This document shows, piece by piece, positions 10,314 to 19,143 of a DNA stretch of 64,000 nt. The notes below the pieces were generated by a model. It saw only the letters and a program-made list of their open reading frames with translations, made no database searches and had not been told where the DNA came from. Both the position numbers and the translations under genes were made by a program. This DNA comes from Streptomyces sp. Z26 (GTDB taxonomy: Bacteria; Actinomycetota; Actinomycetes; Streptomycetales; Streptomycetaceae), in the NCBI RefSeq assembly GCF_003665095.1, contig NZ_RCHV01000002.1:3470001-3534000 (forward strand). The letters are read 5' to 3'. The first letter of the stretch is position 1. Every line of letters begins with the position of its first letter.

Positions 10314-11557
10314 CGGCCCCGGGCGGCGGGCCGCCGGGGCGCGCACGGGAGCCGGGTCCGAACCCGCGGAACGGGTCCGGGCAGGGGCGGGGGAACGAGC
10401 CGGGGCCGGGCGCCGAGCGGCACGGTGAGGAGACGCCCGGCCCCCCGCCCGCCCTGCTGGAACGCGTGTCGCTCGCCGCCCTGTCCTGGCTGCGCGCGCA
10501 CCTGACCGACTTCCGGCTGCCGGAGCGGGTCACCGACCCGCACGTCGACCGGAACACCACGCTGAAACCCCTCGGCGAACTCGCCCAACTCACCCTCTCC
10601 ACTCTCCGGTCCAGCCCGCCCGGCAGCGAACAGCACCGCCTGTCACGGGAGATGCTCGACTTCGCGTGGCGCGAGACGGGGCGCGGCGACCTGTTCCTCA
10701 GCCTCGTACGGGGCGAGCCGCACGCCACGTACCCCATGGAGCTGTACGGCGCGTTCGCGGAGGCCGGTCTGCGGCACGCGGCGTTCGAGGAGTACGCGCG
10801 TTTCGCCGTCACCACGCGCGCGTGGCAACTGTGCGAGTACGAACCGACGCGCGCGCTGGGCCTGTTCAACACCCTGCGCCGGATGGGCGTCGCGACCCAC
10901 GGCTCGGTCGGCCTCGGCGGGACCGAGGCCGCGGAGCACGCCGAACTGGCACGTCGTACGTGGCTCGGCGGGCTGGCCGAACCCTGGGCCTTCGAGGTGC
11001 ACGCCGGGTACGCGATGACGCACCACGTCTTCCACGTCACCAACTGGGGCGAGGCGCCCGCCCAACTCCCCGCCGACCTCGGTGAACACCTCGCGCGCTG
11101 GCTGCCGCCCTGGCTCGACGGGTGCGTCGAGTGCGAACAGTGGGACCTCACGGGCGAACTCCTCGCCGTGGCCGCCTGCCTGCCCGAGCCGTACGCGCGG
11201 GCGGTGCCCGTCGCGGACGCCTGGCACGCCTTCGCGGGCGCGCAGAACGTCGCGGGAGCCGTGGCGGAGGACGGGCCGCCGCCCGTACGGGAGACCGCCG
11301 ACACGTTCCTGGACTGCTACCACTCCACGCTGGTCGCGGCGTTCGCGGGCGTGCTCGCCGCCGACCGGCTCCGTACGCCCGCGAGCGCGCCCGCCGGAAC
11401 GGGCGCGGGTACGCCCGCCGGAACCGGCGGGGGCGGCGACCCCGGGCACGCGCCCGCGCCCGCACCCGTACGGCACCGCGCCGCCGCCGCGCCCACCGGC
11501 GCGGGCCCGCACGCGCCGCACGTGACCACGACCGCCCCCGGTGGAGGACGCCCATGA
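10310..11557 (+). CDS. Unknown helical protein, paralogue A (possible DUF6895-type)
   Basis: This 415-residue protein begins at a GTG overlapping the preceding stop. The first 45 residues and last 45 residues are glycine/proline/alanine-rich and probably disordered. The core (about 45-360) is clearly homologous to the next protein: both contain SWLRAH/DWLAAH, LKPLGELA / FKPLGELA, a Trp-Arg-Glu segment, ARRTWLG, YAMTHHVFHVTNWGE versus YDITHTVFHLTDWGE, and QWDLTGELL versus HWDLLGELL. The paired histidines in THHVFH and the conserved WD could be functional. I believe this resembles a family catalogued as DUF6895, but cannot verify that. The function is unknown. Confidence 0.75.
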   Translation: MTAPGGGPPGRAREPGPNPRNGSGQGRGNEPGPGAERHGEETPGPPPALLERVSLAALSWLRAHLTDFRLPERVTDPHVDRNTTLKPLGELAQLTLSTLRSSPPGSEQHRLSREMLDFAWRETGRGDLFLSLVRGEPHATYPMELYGAFAEAGLRHAAFEEYARFAVTTRAWQLCEYEPTRALGLFNTLRRMGVATHGSVGLGGTEAAEHAELARRTWLGGLAEPWAFEVHAGYAMTHHVFHVTNWGEAPAQLPADLGEHLARWLPPWLDGCVECEQWDLTGELLAVAACLPEPYARAVPVADAWHAFAGAQNVAGAVAEDGPPPVRETADTFLDCYHSTLVAAFAGVLAADRLRTPASAPAGTGAGTPAGTGGGGDPGHAPAPAPVRHRAAAAPTGAGPHAPHVTTTAPGGGRP

Positions 11558-12501
11558 CGACGCCCACGGCCCCCGCGACGGCGAGCCCCCAACTCCTGCA
11601 CCAGGTCGGTGCCGGAGCGCTCGACTGGCTCGCCGCGCACCGCACGTACTTCCGCGCCCGTACCGACGCGGACACCCCCGGACTGGAGATCATGGAGCGG
11701 TTCAAGCCGCTCGGTGAACTGGCCATCATCGGGAAGGTCCTCTTCCGCGAGGGAGTGGCCGGTTCGCAGCAGTCCGTGCTCGTCCGCGACCTGCTGGACT
11801 ACGCCTGGCGGGAGCTGCTGGAGGGCGGCGAACTCCTCGTGTGGGCACAGCAGAAGGAGTTCCTGTCGCCCGTCTCGCTGGAGCTGTACGCCCCCTTCAA
11901 CGAACTCGGCTACCACCACCCGCGGGTCGAGGAGAACGCCCGCCTCGCCCGCGCCACCGCCAGCTGGGCCGCCGTCGAGATGCACCCGAACCGGCGCCTG
12001 GGCATGTCCCGTGTCGAGGCCCGCGCGGGGCTGGCGCCGAGCGTCGACGTGGCGGAGGCCGCCCGCCGCACCTGGCTGGGCCGTACGCCCGAACCGTGGT
12101 CGGTGGAGTACCACATCGCGTACGACATCACCCACACCGTCTTCCACCTCACCGACTGGGGCGAGCACCCCGAGGGGCTGCCCGCCGACATGGCCGACTA
12201 CCTCGCGCTGTGGCTGCCCGTCTGGATCGACGACTGGGCCGACATCGGGCACTGGGACCTGCTCGGCGAACTCCTCGTCGTGGACGCCTGCCTGCCACGG
12301 CCCGCGCTCGACGCGCGCGCCTGGGAGCGGTACGCGGCGGCGCAGACGCCCGGCGGGGCCATGCCCGTACGGGGGCCACTGCCGGAGGGCGACCCGTCGG
12401 ACGTGTTCGACGTGGTGTACCACCCCACGCTCGTCGCCGCGTTCGCGTCCGTCATGGCCACCTCGCGCGCCATGTCGGCGCTGACGGGGGCACCGTCGTG
12501 A
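11554..12501 (+). CDS. Unknown helical protein, paralogue B (possible DUF6895-type)
   Basis: This 315-residue protein overlaps the upstream gene by ATGA and shares its whole core with the preceding protein (see the THTVFHLTDWGE, ARRTWLG and HWDLLGELLVVDACLP segments), but lacks the long disordered tails. Two divergent paralogues in one operon suggest a heterodimer or two related binding steps. There is no signal peptide, transmembrane helix or recognised catalytic triad. The next gene again starts within its stop codon (GTGA), so the cassette is tightly coupled. Confidence 0.78.
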   Translation: MTTPTAPATASPQLLHQVGAGALDWLAAHRTYFRARTDADTPGLEIMERFKPLGELAIIGKVLFREGVAGSQQSVLVRDLLDYAWRELLEGGELLVWAQQKEFLSPVSLELYAPFNELGYHHPRVEENARLARATASWAAVEMHPNRRLGMSRVEARAGLAPSVDVAEAARRTWLGRTPEPWSVEYHIAYDITHTVFHLTDWGEHPEGLPADMADYLALWLPVWIDDWADIGHWDLLGELLVVDACLPRPALDARAWERYAAAQTPGGAMPVRGPLPEGDPSDVFDVVYHPTLVAAFASVMATSRAMSALTGAPS

Positions 12502-13766
12502 GGGAGGCCACCGGGCAGGAGGTGACCGGGCGCGAGGCGACCGGGCGGGCGCCGGGCACGGACGGATCTCCGCGCGCGCGGGCCGCGTTGCCCGCGGCGG
12601 GCGCCACGGGTGTCTCCGACGCGGCCGTCTGCGGCGACCGTACGGTGGCGGAGCGGCTGCGCGCCGTCGCCGCCGAGGTGGACGCCCCGGACGTCGTCCT
12701 CGCGTACAGCCGCCACGGCGACCGTACGGTCGTCACCGGCGGCACGGCGCCCTGCCCGGCGACCGCGCGCGAGGAACTGCGGTACGAGATCGGGTCCGTG
12801 TCGAAGACCTTCACCGGCCTCCTGCTGGCCGTGCTCGCGGACCGCGGCGACCTGCGCCTCACCGACCGCGCCGCCGCGCACCTGCCCGGCCCGTCCGGGG
12901 CACCTCGTACGGCGGGCCACCGGCGCGGCCGCCACCGGCGCACGTCGCGCCCGTACCCGCACCCGCGCCCGTACGTGCCGCCGCCCGCGCCACTGCCCCT
13001 GGCGGCACGGGCACGCGCGCACCCGCACCGGGACGCGATCACGCTGCTGCACCTGATGACGCACACCGCCGGACTGCCCGCGCTGCCCCGGGACTTCTAC
13101 CCGCAGGGGCTGCCGCGCTGGAACACCGCCCCGTACGCGGGCTACGGCACCGAACGCCTCCTCGACGCGTTCGCGCGCAGCCGCCCCCGGCACGCGCCCG
13201 GCAGCCGCTGGCACTACTCCAACTTCGGCGTCGCGCTCCTCGGCACCGCCACCGCGCGCGCGACCGGCACCCCGTACGCGGAGCTGCTGGCACGGCACGT
13301 ACTGGCGCCGCTCGGGCTGTGGCACACGGGGCTCGCCCCGGCGGGGCCCGGCGTGGACGCGACGGGGCGGCGGAAGGACGGGGTCACCGAGCTGCCGCCG
13401 TTCGAGGCCGGGGCGTTCACGGCGGCGGGCGGCGTCCGGGCCGCCCCCGGTGACCTGTTGACGTTCCTGGAGGCCCAACTGCGGCCGGAGGAGACGCCGT
13501 TGCACGCTGCGCTGACCGCCGTACGGCTGCCGCTGCTGCGCCGTGGTCTGGGGCACCGGCACACGCACACGTTGACGTGGTTCCAGCACTCCGCCGGGGA
13601 CGGCCCGCTGTACTTCCACGGGGGCGCCACGCTCGGGCAGGAGGTGTTCCTCGGCTTCCGGCCCGACACGGGCACGGCGCTCGTCGCCCTCGCCACCCGC
13701 CGCCACACGCACGCGTCCGTGCTCGCGCGAAGGGCGTACGACCTGCTCGCGGAGGCGCCGCTCTGA
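12498..13766 (+). CDS. Serine hydrolase of the beta-lactamase (class C / esterase) fold
   Basis: In this 422-residue protein the class C signature is complete: SVSK (S100-V-S-K103), YSN (Y240-S-N242) and HGG in the position of the KTG box (H374). The arrangement is typical of streptomycete serine hydrolases and D-Ala-D-Ala carboxypeptidase/esterase-like enzymes. No convincing signal peptide is seen; residues 1-45 are low complexity. An unusual Arg/His/Pro-rich insertion lies at about 135-178. It is the last gene of the cassette beginning at 9388 and overlaps the preceding stop by GTGA. In that setting it may hydrolyse an ester or peptide product of the cassette, but the substrate is unknown. 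Confidence 0.88.
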   Translation: MREATGQEVTGREATGRAPGTDGSPRARAALPAAGATGVSDAAVCGDRTVAERLRAVAAEVDAPDVVLAYSRHGDRTVVTGGTAPCPATAREELRYEIGSVSKTFTGLLLAVLADRGDLRLTDRAAAHLPGPSGAPRTAGHRRGRHRRTSRPYPHPRPYVPPPAPLPLAARARAHPHRDAITLLHLMTHTAGLPALPRDFYPQGLPRWNTAPYAGYGTERLLDAFARSRPRHAPGSRWHYSNFGVALLGTATARATGTPYAELLARHVLAPLGLWHTGLAPAGPGVDATGRRKDGVTELPPFEAGAFTAAGGVRAAPGDLLTFLEAQLRPEETPLHAALTAVRLPLLRRGLGHRHTHTLTWFQHSAGDGPLYFHGGATLGQEVFLGFRPDTGTALVALATRRHTHASVLARRAYDLLAEAPL

Positions 13767-13902
13767 CACCTGCGCGCGGCGGACCGGGGACGTCCGGGCC
13801 GTGCGCGGCGCACCGTTCCGCGGCAATGGTCTGGACCTCCTGCCCGTAGCGGTCCATGCTTCTGGTCGGTACATGCCATGCCGTCCCGTGAAAGGCCGCA
13901 AC

Positions 13903-15156
13903 GTGTCCCCACGACCCGAGCGCACCCCCCACGCGCACCCCGGCACCACACCCGCCCCCGAGAACACCCGCGGCCCCGGCCGCCGTGCCGTCCTCGGCGC
14001 CGCCCTCGGCGCGGGCGTACTGGGCGCCGGAGTGCTCGGCGCGACCGGCTCCGGCGGCGCCTCCGCCGCCCAGCCGAACCCGGCCGGACGCCCCGCGGAC
14101 GCCCGCCGCGGCGCCGCCGAGACGAAGGCCGCGTTCCTCGGCACCTTCGGCGCGGGCATCGTCAGCTGCACCTACGACACCGCCACCGGCGCGCTGACGC
14201 AGACCGGCAGCTTCACCGAGGTGACCGATCCGACGTTCCTCGCGCTCGGCCCGTCCGGCGACGTCCTGTACGCCATCGACGGCGCCGGACCCGAGGGCGC
14301 CGTACGGGCGTTCGGCGTCGGGGAGGACGGCGCGCTCACCCCGCTGGGCTCGGCGCGGTCCACCGGCGGCGCCGGAGTCACCCACCTGTCGGTGCACCCC
14401 GGCGGCGGCCACCTGCTCAGCGCCAACTACGAGGCGGGCAGCGTCGCCGTGCACCCCCTCGGCGACGACGGGGCGCCCGGCGAGCGCACCGCGCTCGTCC
14501 AGCACGAGGGCTCCGGGCCCGACCCCCGGCAGGAGGGCCCCCACGCCCACCAGGTCGTCACCGATCCGGAGGGCGCCTGGGTCTTCGCCGTCGACCTCGG
14601 CACCGACCGGGTCTACACGTACAAGCTGGACACCGGCAGCGGCGCCCTCGAACCCGTCTCGGAGGCCGCGTCGGAGCCGGGCGCGGGCCCGCGGCACCTG
14701 GTGTTCCACCCCACGGAGCCGTACGCCTACGTGGCCAACGAGCTGGACAGCACCGTCACCGCGTACGCCTACGACGCCGCGACCGGCAAGCTCACCCCCG
14801 GCGAGTCCTGGCCGACGCTCCCCGACGGTGAGGACCCCGGCGACCGCAACTACCCGGCGGAGGTGGTCGTCTCGGCCGACGGGAAGTACCTGTACCTCTC
14901 CAACCGGGGGCACGAGAGCGTCGCGTGGTTCGCCGTCGAGGACGGCGGCGCGAAGCTCGCGATCGCCGGGACCGTACCGTGCGGCGGCTCCTGGCCCCGG
15001 CACATCAGCCTGTCGCCGTCCGGCGGCGTGCTCTTCTCCGGCAACGAGAAGGGCAACAACGTCGGCGTCTTCACCGTCGACAAGGAGAGCGGCGAACCGA
15101 CCGCGTCCGGCGACCCGTTCGCCACCGCGTCCACCGGCTGCGTCCTGCCGACCTGA
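13903..15156 (+). CDS. Tat-exported lactonase-family beta-propeller protein
   Basis: The protein has 417 residues. It starts at GTG 13903, seven bases after AAAGG. A twin-arginine type leader (GRRAVLGAALGAGVLGAGVLG, ending near SAAQ) is followed by a seven-bladed propeller of the 6-phosphogluconolactonase/YkgB family, with repeated DP.FLALGPSGDVLYAID, THLSVHPGGGHLLSANY, RHLVFHPTEPYAYVANE and RHISLSPSGGVLFSGNE blades. Secreted actinobacterial members of this family are generally annotated as lactonases, but substrates are rarely known. It converges on the ketosynthase gene with only 33 bp between stops. Confidence 0.9.
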   Translation: MSPRPERTPHAHPGTTPAPENTRGPGRRAVLGAALGAGVLGAGVLGATGSGGASAAQPNPAGRPADARRGAAETKAAFLGTFGAGIVSCTYDTATGALTQTGSFTEVTDPTFLALGPSGDVLYAIDGAGPEGAVRAFGVGEDGALTPLGSARSTGGAGVTHLSVHPGGGHLLSANYEAGSVAVHPLGDDGAPGERTALVQHEGSGPDPRQEGPHAHQVVTDPEGAWVFAVDLGTDRVYTYKLDTGSGALEPVSEAASEPGAGPRHLVFHPTEPYAYVANELDSTVTAYAYDAATGKLTPGESWPTLPDGEDPGDRNYPAEVVVSADGKYLYLSNRGHESVAWFAVEDGGAKLAIAGTVPCGGSWPRHISLSPSGGVLFSGNEKGNNVGVFTVDKESGEPTASGDPFATASTGCVLPT

Positions 15157-15189
15157 GCCGCGCCGCGCCCATCCGACCCACGAGAGCGC

Positions 15190-16461
15190 CTACGCGGTGG
15201 TGAACAGCGCCGCGTAGTTGTGCCCGCCGAAGCCGAACGAGCAGTTCAGCGCGGCGGACATGGCGACGGGGCGCGGGACGGCGGCCACGACGTCCAGTTT
15301 GTGGTCGCCGTCCTGGTGCCCGAAGTTCGCGGTGGGCGGCACCAGTTGGTGTTCCAGCGCCAGCACCGTGTACGCCGCCTCGATCGCGCCCGCCGCCCCC
15401 AGGGCGTGCCCGATGACGCCCTTGGGCGCGGTCACCGGCGGCGGCCGGTCCCCGAACACCCGCGTCAGGGCGGCGGCTTCGGCGTCGTCGTTCAGCCGTG
15501 TCGACGTACCGTGCGCGTTCACGTGCCCGACGTCCTCCGGTACGCAGCCCGCGTCCCGCAGCGCCGCCCGTACCGCGCGCACCGCGCCCGAGCCGTCCGG
15601 CAGCGGCGCGATGGGGTGGTACGCGTCGGTGGACGCGCCGCAGCCGCGCAACAGCGCCCGCGTACGCGCGCCGCGCGCCCGCGCGTCGGCCTCCCGCTCC
15701 AGCACCAGCACCGCCGCGCCCTCCCCGAGGACGAAGCCGTCCCGGTCGGCGTCGAACGGGCGCGACGCCAGCTCCGGCCGCTCCCGCCGCCCGGACAGCG
15801 CGCGCATCCGCTGGAAGCAGGTGGCCGCCATCGGGGACCGCGACGACTCGCTGCCACCCGTCAGCACCACGTCGCACGTACCGGCGCGCAGCAGATCGCG
15901 CGCCACACCGATCGCCGTGGCCCCGGACGCGCAGGCGCTGGCCGTGGTGAACGAGGGCCCGCCCGCGCCGAGATCGATGGCCACCTCGCCCGCCGCCATG
16001 TTCGGCACGCTGCGCGGCAGCGCCAGCGGCGACACCCGGTGCGGCCCGCCCTCCGCGAGATGCCGGAACTCGCCCAGGTACGTCTGGAGGCTGTTGGAGC
16101 CCACGCCGAGCACGACCCCGACGCGCTCCCCGCACCACGTACGGGCGTCCAGACCCGCGTCCGCCACCGCCCGGCGCGCGGCGACCAGGGCGAGGCAGCC
16201 GAACCGGTCGATACGGCGGGCGCGGGACCGGCCCAGCTCGGCCACCGTGTCGAACTCGGGCACGCGGCACGAGAAGTCGACCGGCAACCCGGCCAGTTCG
16301 GGGTCGCGGGCGGCGACCGAGCGGCCCGCGCAGAGGGTCGCCCAGTTCTCCGCCACGGTGAGCCCGGCGGGCGTCAGCAGCCCGAGGCCGGTCACGGCGA
16401 CGGCGTCCGCGCGCGCGGACGTGGCGGTGGACGGGGTGGCGGGGTGCGCTGCGGTGGTCAC
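15190..16461 (-). CDS. FabF-type beta-ketoacyl-ACP synthase in the ole operon
   Basis: This 423-residue condensing enzyme of the KAS II type has active-site Cys177 in TTASACASGATA, His317 in NAHGTSTRLND, Lys347 and His352 in PKGVIGHALGAAGA. It is therefore catalytically complete rather than a chain-length-factor partner. It starts at GTG 16461, overlapping the stop of the desaturase gene (GTGA), and is the last gene of the operon that begins with oleB. Together with the stand-alone ACP it could extend or prepare an acyl chain outside primary fatty acid synthesis. Confidence 0.93.
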   Translation of the reverse strand: MTTAAHPATPSTATSARADAVAVTGLGLLTPAGLTVAENWATLCAGRSVAARDPELAGLPVDFSCRVPEFDTVAELGRSRARRIDRFGCLALVAARRAVADAGLDARTWCGERVGVVLGVGSNSLQTYLGEFRHLAEGGPHRVSPLALPRSVPNMAAGEVAIDLGAGGPSFTTASACASGATAIGVARDLLRAGTCDVVLTGGSESSRSPMAATCFQRMRALSGRRERPELASRPFDADRDGFVLGEGAAVLVLEREADARARGARTRALLRGCGASTDAYHPIAPLPDGSGAVRAVRAALRDAGCVPEDVGHVNAHGTSTRLNDDAEAAALTRVFGDRPPPVTAPKGVIGHALGAAGAIEAAYTVLALEHQLVPPTANFGHQDGDHKLDVVAAVPRPVAMSAALNCSFGFGGHNYAALFTTA

Positions 16462-17495
16462 GGGTGTTCCCCAGGGGTGCGGGCCACGGCGGCGCGTGAC
16501 GCGGGCGGGGCAGGGGTCGGGTCCGGGCCCGGTCGCGGGTCCGGCGTCGGGCCGTCCGGGGGCGCCGTACGGCTCGTACCACCCGTACGGCGGGACAGGC
16601 GGGCGTCCAAGTCGTCGAGGTGGCGGCCGAGTTCGTCGCGGGCCCGCTCGCCCTCGGGCCCGAGGCCGGTCCGCTCCAGCAGCGACAGCGCCCGCACCAA
16701 CGGCCGCAGCACCCGGTCGAGATGCGTACGCGGGTCGTAGATGCCCGCGACCGCCATCCGCGCCGCCTTGCCGGTGAAGCCGGGCATGCCGTGGCCGGGC
16801 ATCCGGAACGTCCGCACCACGTCCGTGAACGCCCGCAGGAACGCGTCCGGCACCAGCTCCACCGCGTGCCGGCACAGGTCGCGGTAGAAGACCATGTGCA
16901 GGTTCTCGTCCGCCGCGATCCGCGCCAGCAGCCGTTCACCCGCCGGATCGCCGCACGCCAGACCGGTGTTGCGGTGGCTGATCCGGGTCGCCAGCTCCTG
17001 CACGGTGACGTACGCGAGACCGTGCAGCAGGGTGGGCTGCTCCAGCGCGTAGCCGCGCGACAGGTGGCGCATCCGCGCCTCCTCCAGCGCGACCGGGTCC
17101 ACCGCGCGCGTGACGGTGAGGTACGACCGCAGGGCGTGGCTGTGCCGGTCCTCCTCGGCGGTCCACCGGTGCACCCACGTGCCCCAGGCGCCGTCCCGGC
17201 CGAACCGGCGGGCGATCTCGTGGTGGTAGCTCGGGAGGTTGTCCTCGGTGAGCAGGTTGACGACGAGCGCCTCGCGTACGGCAGTCGGCAGCGCCGACTG
17301 CTCCGGCCGCCACGGCTCGCCGCCCAACGGCCCGTCGTAGGGGCGCCCTTCGCCCCAGGGCACGTACTGGTGCGGGAACCAGGGCCGCGCGGCGGCCAGA
17401 TGGCGGTCGAGGCCGCGCGCCACGTACGGCTCCAGCTCCACGGCCACGTCCAGCCGCCCGGCGCCGGTCACGGTGCCGGGCCCGACACCGGTCAC
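16458..17495 (-). CDS. Diiron acyl-ACP desaturase-like protein
   Basis: This 345-residue protein has all six iron ligands expected of a soluble stearoyl-ACP-desaturase-type enzyme: E84 in EDNLPSYH, E115 and H118 in AEEDRH, E167 in TVQELATR, and E197 and H200 in DENLH. The N-terminal segment WFPHQYVPWGEG also matches actinobacterial acyl-ACP desaturases. The C-terminal 45 residues are proline-rich. It starts at GTG 17495, overlapping the ACP stop (GTGA). Close coupling to an ACP suggests the substrate is an acyl chain on that carrier; it might desaturate or hydroxylate it. Position and stereochemistry cannot be predicted. Confidence 0.9.
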   Translation of the reverse strand: MTGVGPGTVTGAGRLDVAVELEPYVARGLDRHLAAARPWFPHQYVPWGEGRPYDGPLGGEPWRPEQSALPTAVREALVVNLLTEDNLPSYHHEIARRFGRDGAWGTWVHRWTAEEDRHSHALRSYLTVTRAVDPVALEEARMRHLSRGYALEQPTLLHGLAYVTVQELATRISHRNTGLACGDPAGERLLARIAADENLHMVFYRDLCRHAVELVPDAFLRAFTDVVRTFRMPGHGMPGFTGKAARMAVAGIYDPRTHLDRVLRPLVRALSLLERTGLGPEGERARDELGRHLDDLDARLSRRTGGTSRTAPPDGPTPDPRPGPDPTPAPPASRAAVARTPGEHP

Positions 17496-17830
17496 GGGGC
17501 GGGTACGGCGGGCGCGCGACCGGCCTCGGCGTCCGTACCGGCGTCCGTACCGGCGGGCGCGTCCGTACCGGCGGCCTCGGCCGCGTCCGTGCCGTGGCGT
17601 TCCAGCAGGGCGGCGGCCTCCGCCAGGGTGCTGGTGGGGCCGAGGTCCGCGTCGGTGTCGGCGAGGACCATGCCGAGTTCGCCCTCGGCCACCACCAGCA
17701 TCTCCATCAGCGCCAGCGAGTCCATCTCCAGGTCCCCGAAGGTGGTTTCGGGGAGGAGCCGCGCGCGGTCGAGGTCGAAGTGCTCGGTGAGCAGGTTCGC
17801 GAGGGTGTCGAAGACGGGCTGCTGTTCCAT
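17492..17830 (-). CDS. Acyl carrier protein with extended C-terminal tail
   Basis: This 112-residue protein carries a phosphopantetheine site D37-S38-L39 in GDLEMDSLALMEM and the usual acidic helix II. The ACP domain occupies about residues 1-82, and the remaining 30 residues are an Ala/Thr/Asp-rich tail not needed for the fold. ATG 17830 is preceded by GGAGGG. The gene lies between oleA and a diiron desaturase-like gene, and its stop overlaps the latter's start. It is presumably the carrier for this operon's own acyl chain, separate from the housekeeping FAS ACP. Confidence 0.92.
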   Translation of the reverse strand: MEQQPVFDTLANLLTEHFDLDRARLLPETTFGDLEMDSLALMEMLVVAEGELGMVLADTDADLGPTSTLAEAAALLERHGTDAAEAAGTDAPAGTDAGTDAEAGRAPAVPAP

Positions 17831-18021
17831 GGTGAGTGCCCTCCGGATAGGGGGAGTTCGGGTCTCGTACGTCGAAGTGCCGGGTACGTGTGGTGAGTCG
17901 GTCGGGTCGCTGGGGTGCGCCGCGGTGCGGGGTGGTGCGGTCGGGTGCGGTCGTGGGGAGCGTCACGCCGGGCGGCGGCCGTACGCCTCGCGCGCGCCCA
18001 CCGCCCGTACGGCTCCGCCCG

Positions 18022-19080
18022 TCACAGCCGCAGCAGCGCCAGGCCGACGCTGAAGCCGCTCGCCAGCCCGACGAGCGCCACCAGGTCGCCGGGCCCCGCC
18101 CGCCCCGACTCCCGGGCCAGGGCCAGTTGGAGGGGCAGCGAGGCGGAGGCGACGTTGCCGTGCTCGACGACGGTGGCGAGGCTGCGTTCCACCGGCAGGC
18201 CGAACTCGGCGCAGCAACGCCGGTACTGCGGCAGCGAGATCTGGTGCACCGCGACGAACGCGCTCTCCCGCGCCCGCGCGACCTCCTCGGCGTGGGCGTC
18301 GAGGAAACGCGGCACGTGCCGCCGCCCGGTCTCCACCAGGTCGCCGTTGAGCCGCAGGGTGCACACCTCCTCGTCGTCGCCGCGCGGATGCATCGAGCCG
18401 CCCGCCATGACGGTGCACACGTCCCAGGAGGCGGAGTCGGCGCTGAACACCGTGGCGAGGACGCCCGGTTCGCCGTCGCCCGCCGGTCCGGCGGTGAGCA
18501 GCAGGGCGGCGCCCGCGTCGCTGACGGTGTAGCCGGGGGAGGCGGTACGGAACGCGCGCAGGTCCGGCAGGTGCCAGCGGACGGCGAGCGTCGGGGCCTC
18601 GCCGCAGGCGATCAGCACCGTGCCGTACTGGCCGGTCTCGATCAGGGCGCGGGCGACCTGGAGGGCGTTCAGCACGCTGTTGCAGGCGTTCTTCACGTCG
18701 AACGCCGGGCAGGTGGCGCCGAGTTTGGCGGCGACCACGTGCGCGGTGGCCGGTTCGATCAGGTCCTGCCCGGAGGACGCGAACAGCAGCAGGTCGACGT
18801 CCGCCACCGTCACCCCCGCCTCCTCGAGGGCCTTGCCCGCGGCGGCCACCGCCAGGTCGGAGCACTGCTCGTCCGGTTCCTTGACGTGGACGCCCCGGAT
18901 GCCGGACAGCTCCAGCGCGCCGGGCGGCGGGACGAACGGGCTGCCCGCGGCGGCGATACGCGCCCGTGTCTCCGCCATGGTCCGGTACCCGTGCGGGAGA
19001 TGGACCGAGGTCGCCAGCAGCCGGGCTTGTGAGGAGCGCTTCAGCACCGGTTCACCGTAGCGCCGTGTGACCCGTTTCAC
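18022..19080 (-). CDS. oleA: OleA-type thiolase-fold condensing enzyme (KAS III-like)
   Basis: This is a 352-residue KAS III-fold protein with catalytic Cys133 (FDVKNACNSVLNAL), His279 (AVHQISLP) and Asn309 (VEHGNVASASLPL). E109 in the IEPATAH segment matches the glutamate that OleA contributes to the partner active site. OleA joins two fatty acyl chains head to head to give a 2-alkyl-3-keto acid. Neighbouring oleB, oleC and oleD confirm the assignment over a plain FabH. GTG 19080 is used here; GTG 19047 is an alternative start and neither has a strong ribosome-binding site. A 191-bp gap separates it from the ACP gene. Confidence 0.87.
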   Translation of the reverse strand: MKRVTRRYGEPVLKRSSQARLLATSVHLPHGYRTMAETRARIAAAGSPFVPPPGALELSGIRGVHVKEPDEQCSDLAVAAAGKALEEAGVTVADVDLLLFASSGQDLIEPATAHVVAAKLGATCPAFDVKNACNSVLNALQVARALIETGQYGTVLIACGEAPTLAVRWHLPDLRAFRTASPGYTVSDAGAALLLTAGPAGDGEPGVLATVFSADSASWDVCTVMAGGSMHPRGDDEEVCTLRLNGDLVETGRRHVPRFLDAHAEEVARARESAFVAVHQISLPQYRRCCAEFGLPVERSLATVVEHGNVASASLPLQLALARESGRAGPGDLVALVGLASGFSVGLALLRL

Positions 19081-19143
19081 CTCTTCTGCGGGAGTATCCG
19101 GCTGGATGCAACACAGGAGAGTGAATAGGTGTGTTGTACCGCT

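Noticed and set aside
15190..17830. Type II polyketide KS-CLF gene cluster
   Set aside because: There is only one ketosynthase, with all catalytic residues, no chain-length factor, no cyclase, and instead ole genes and a desaturase.
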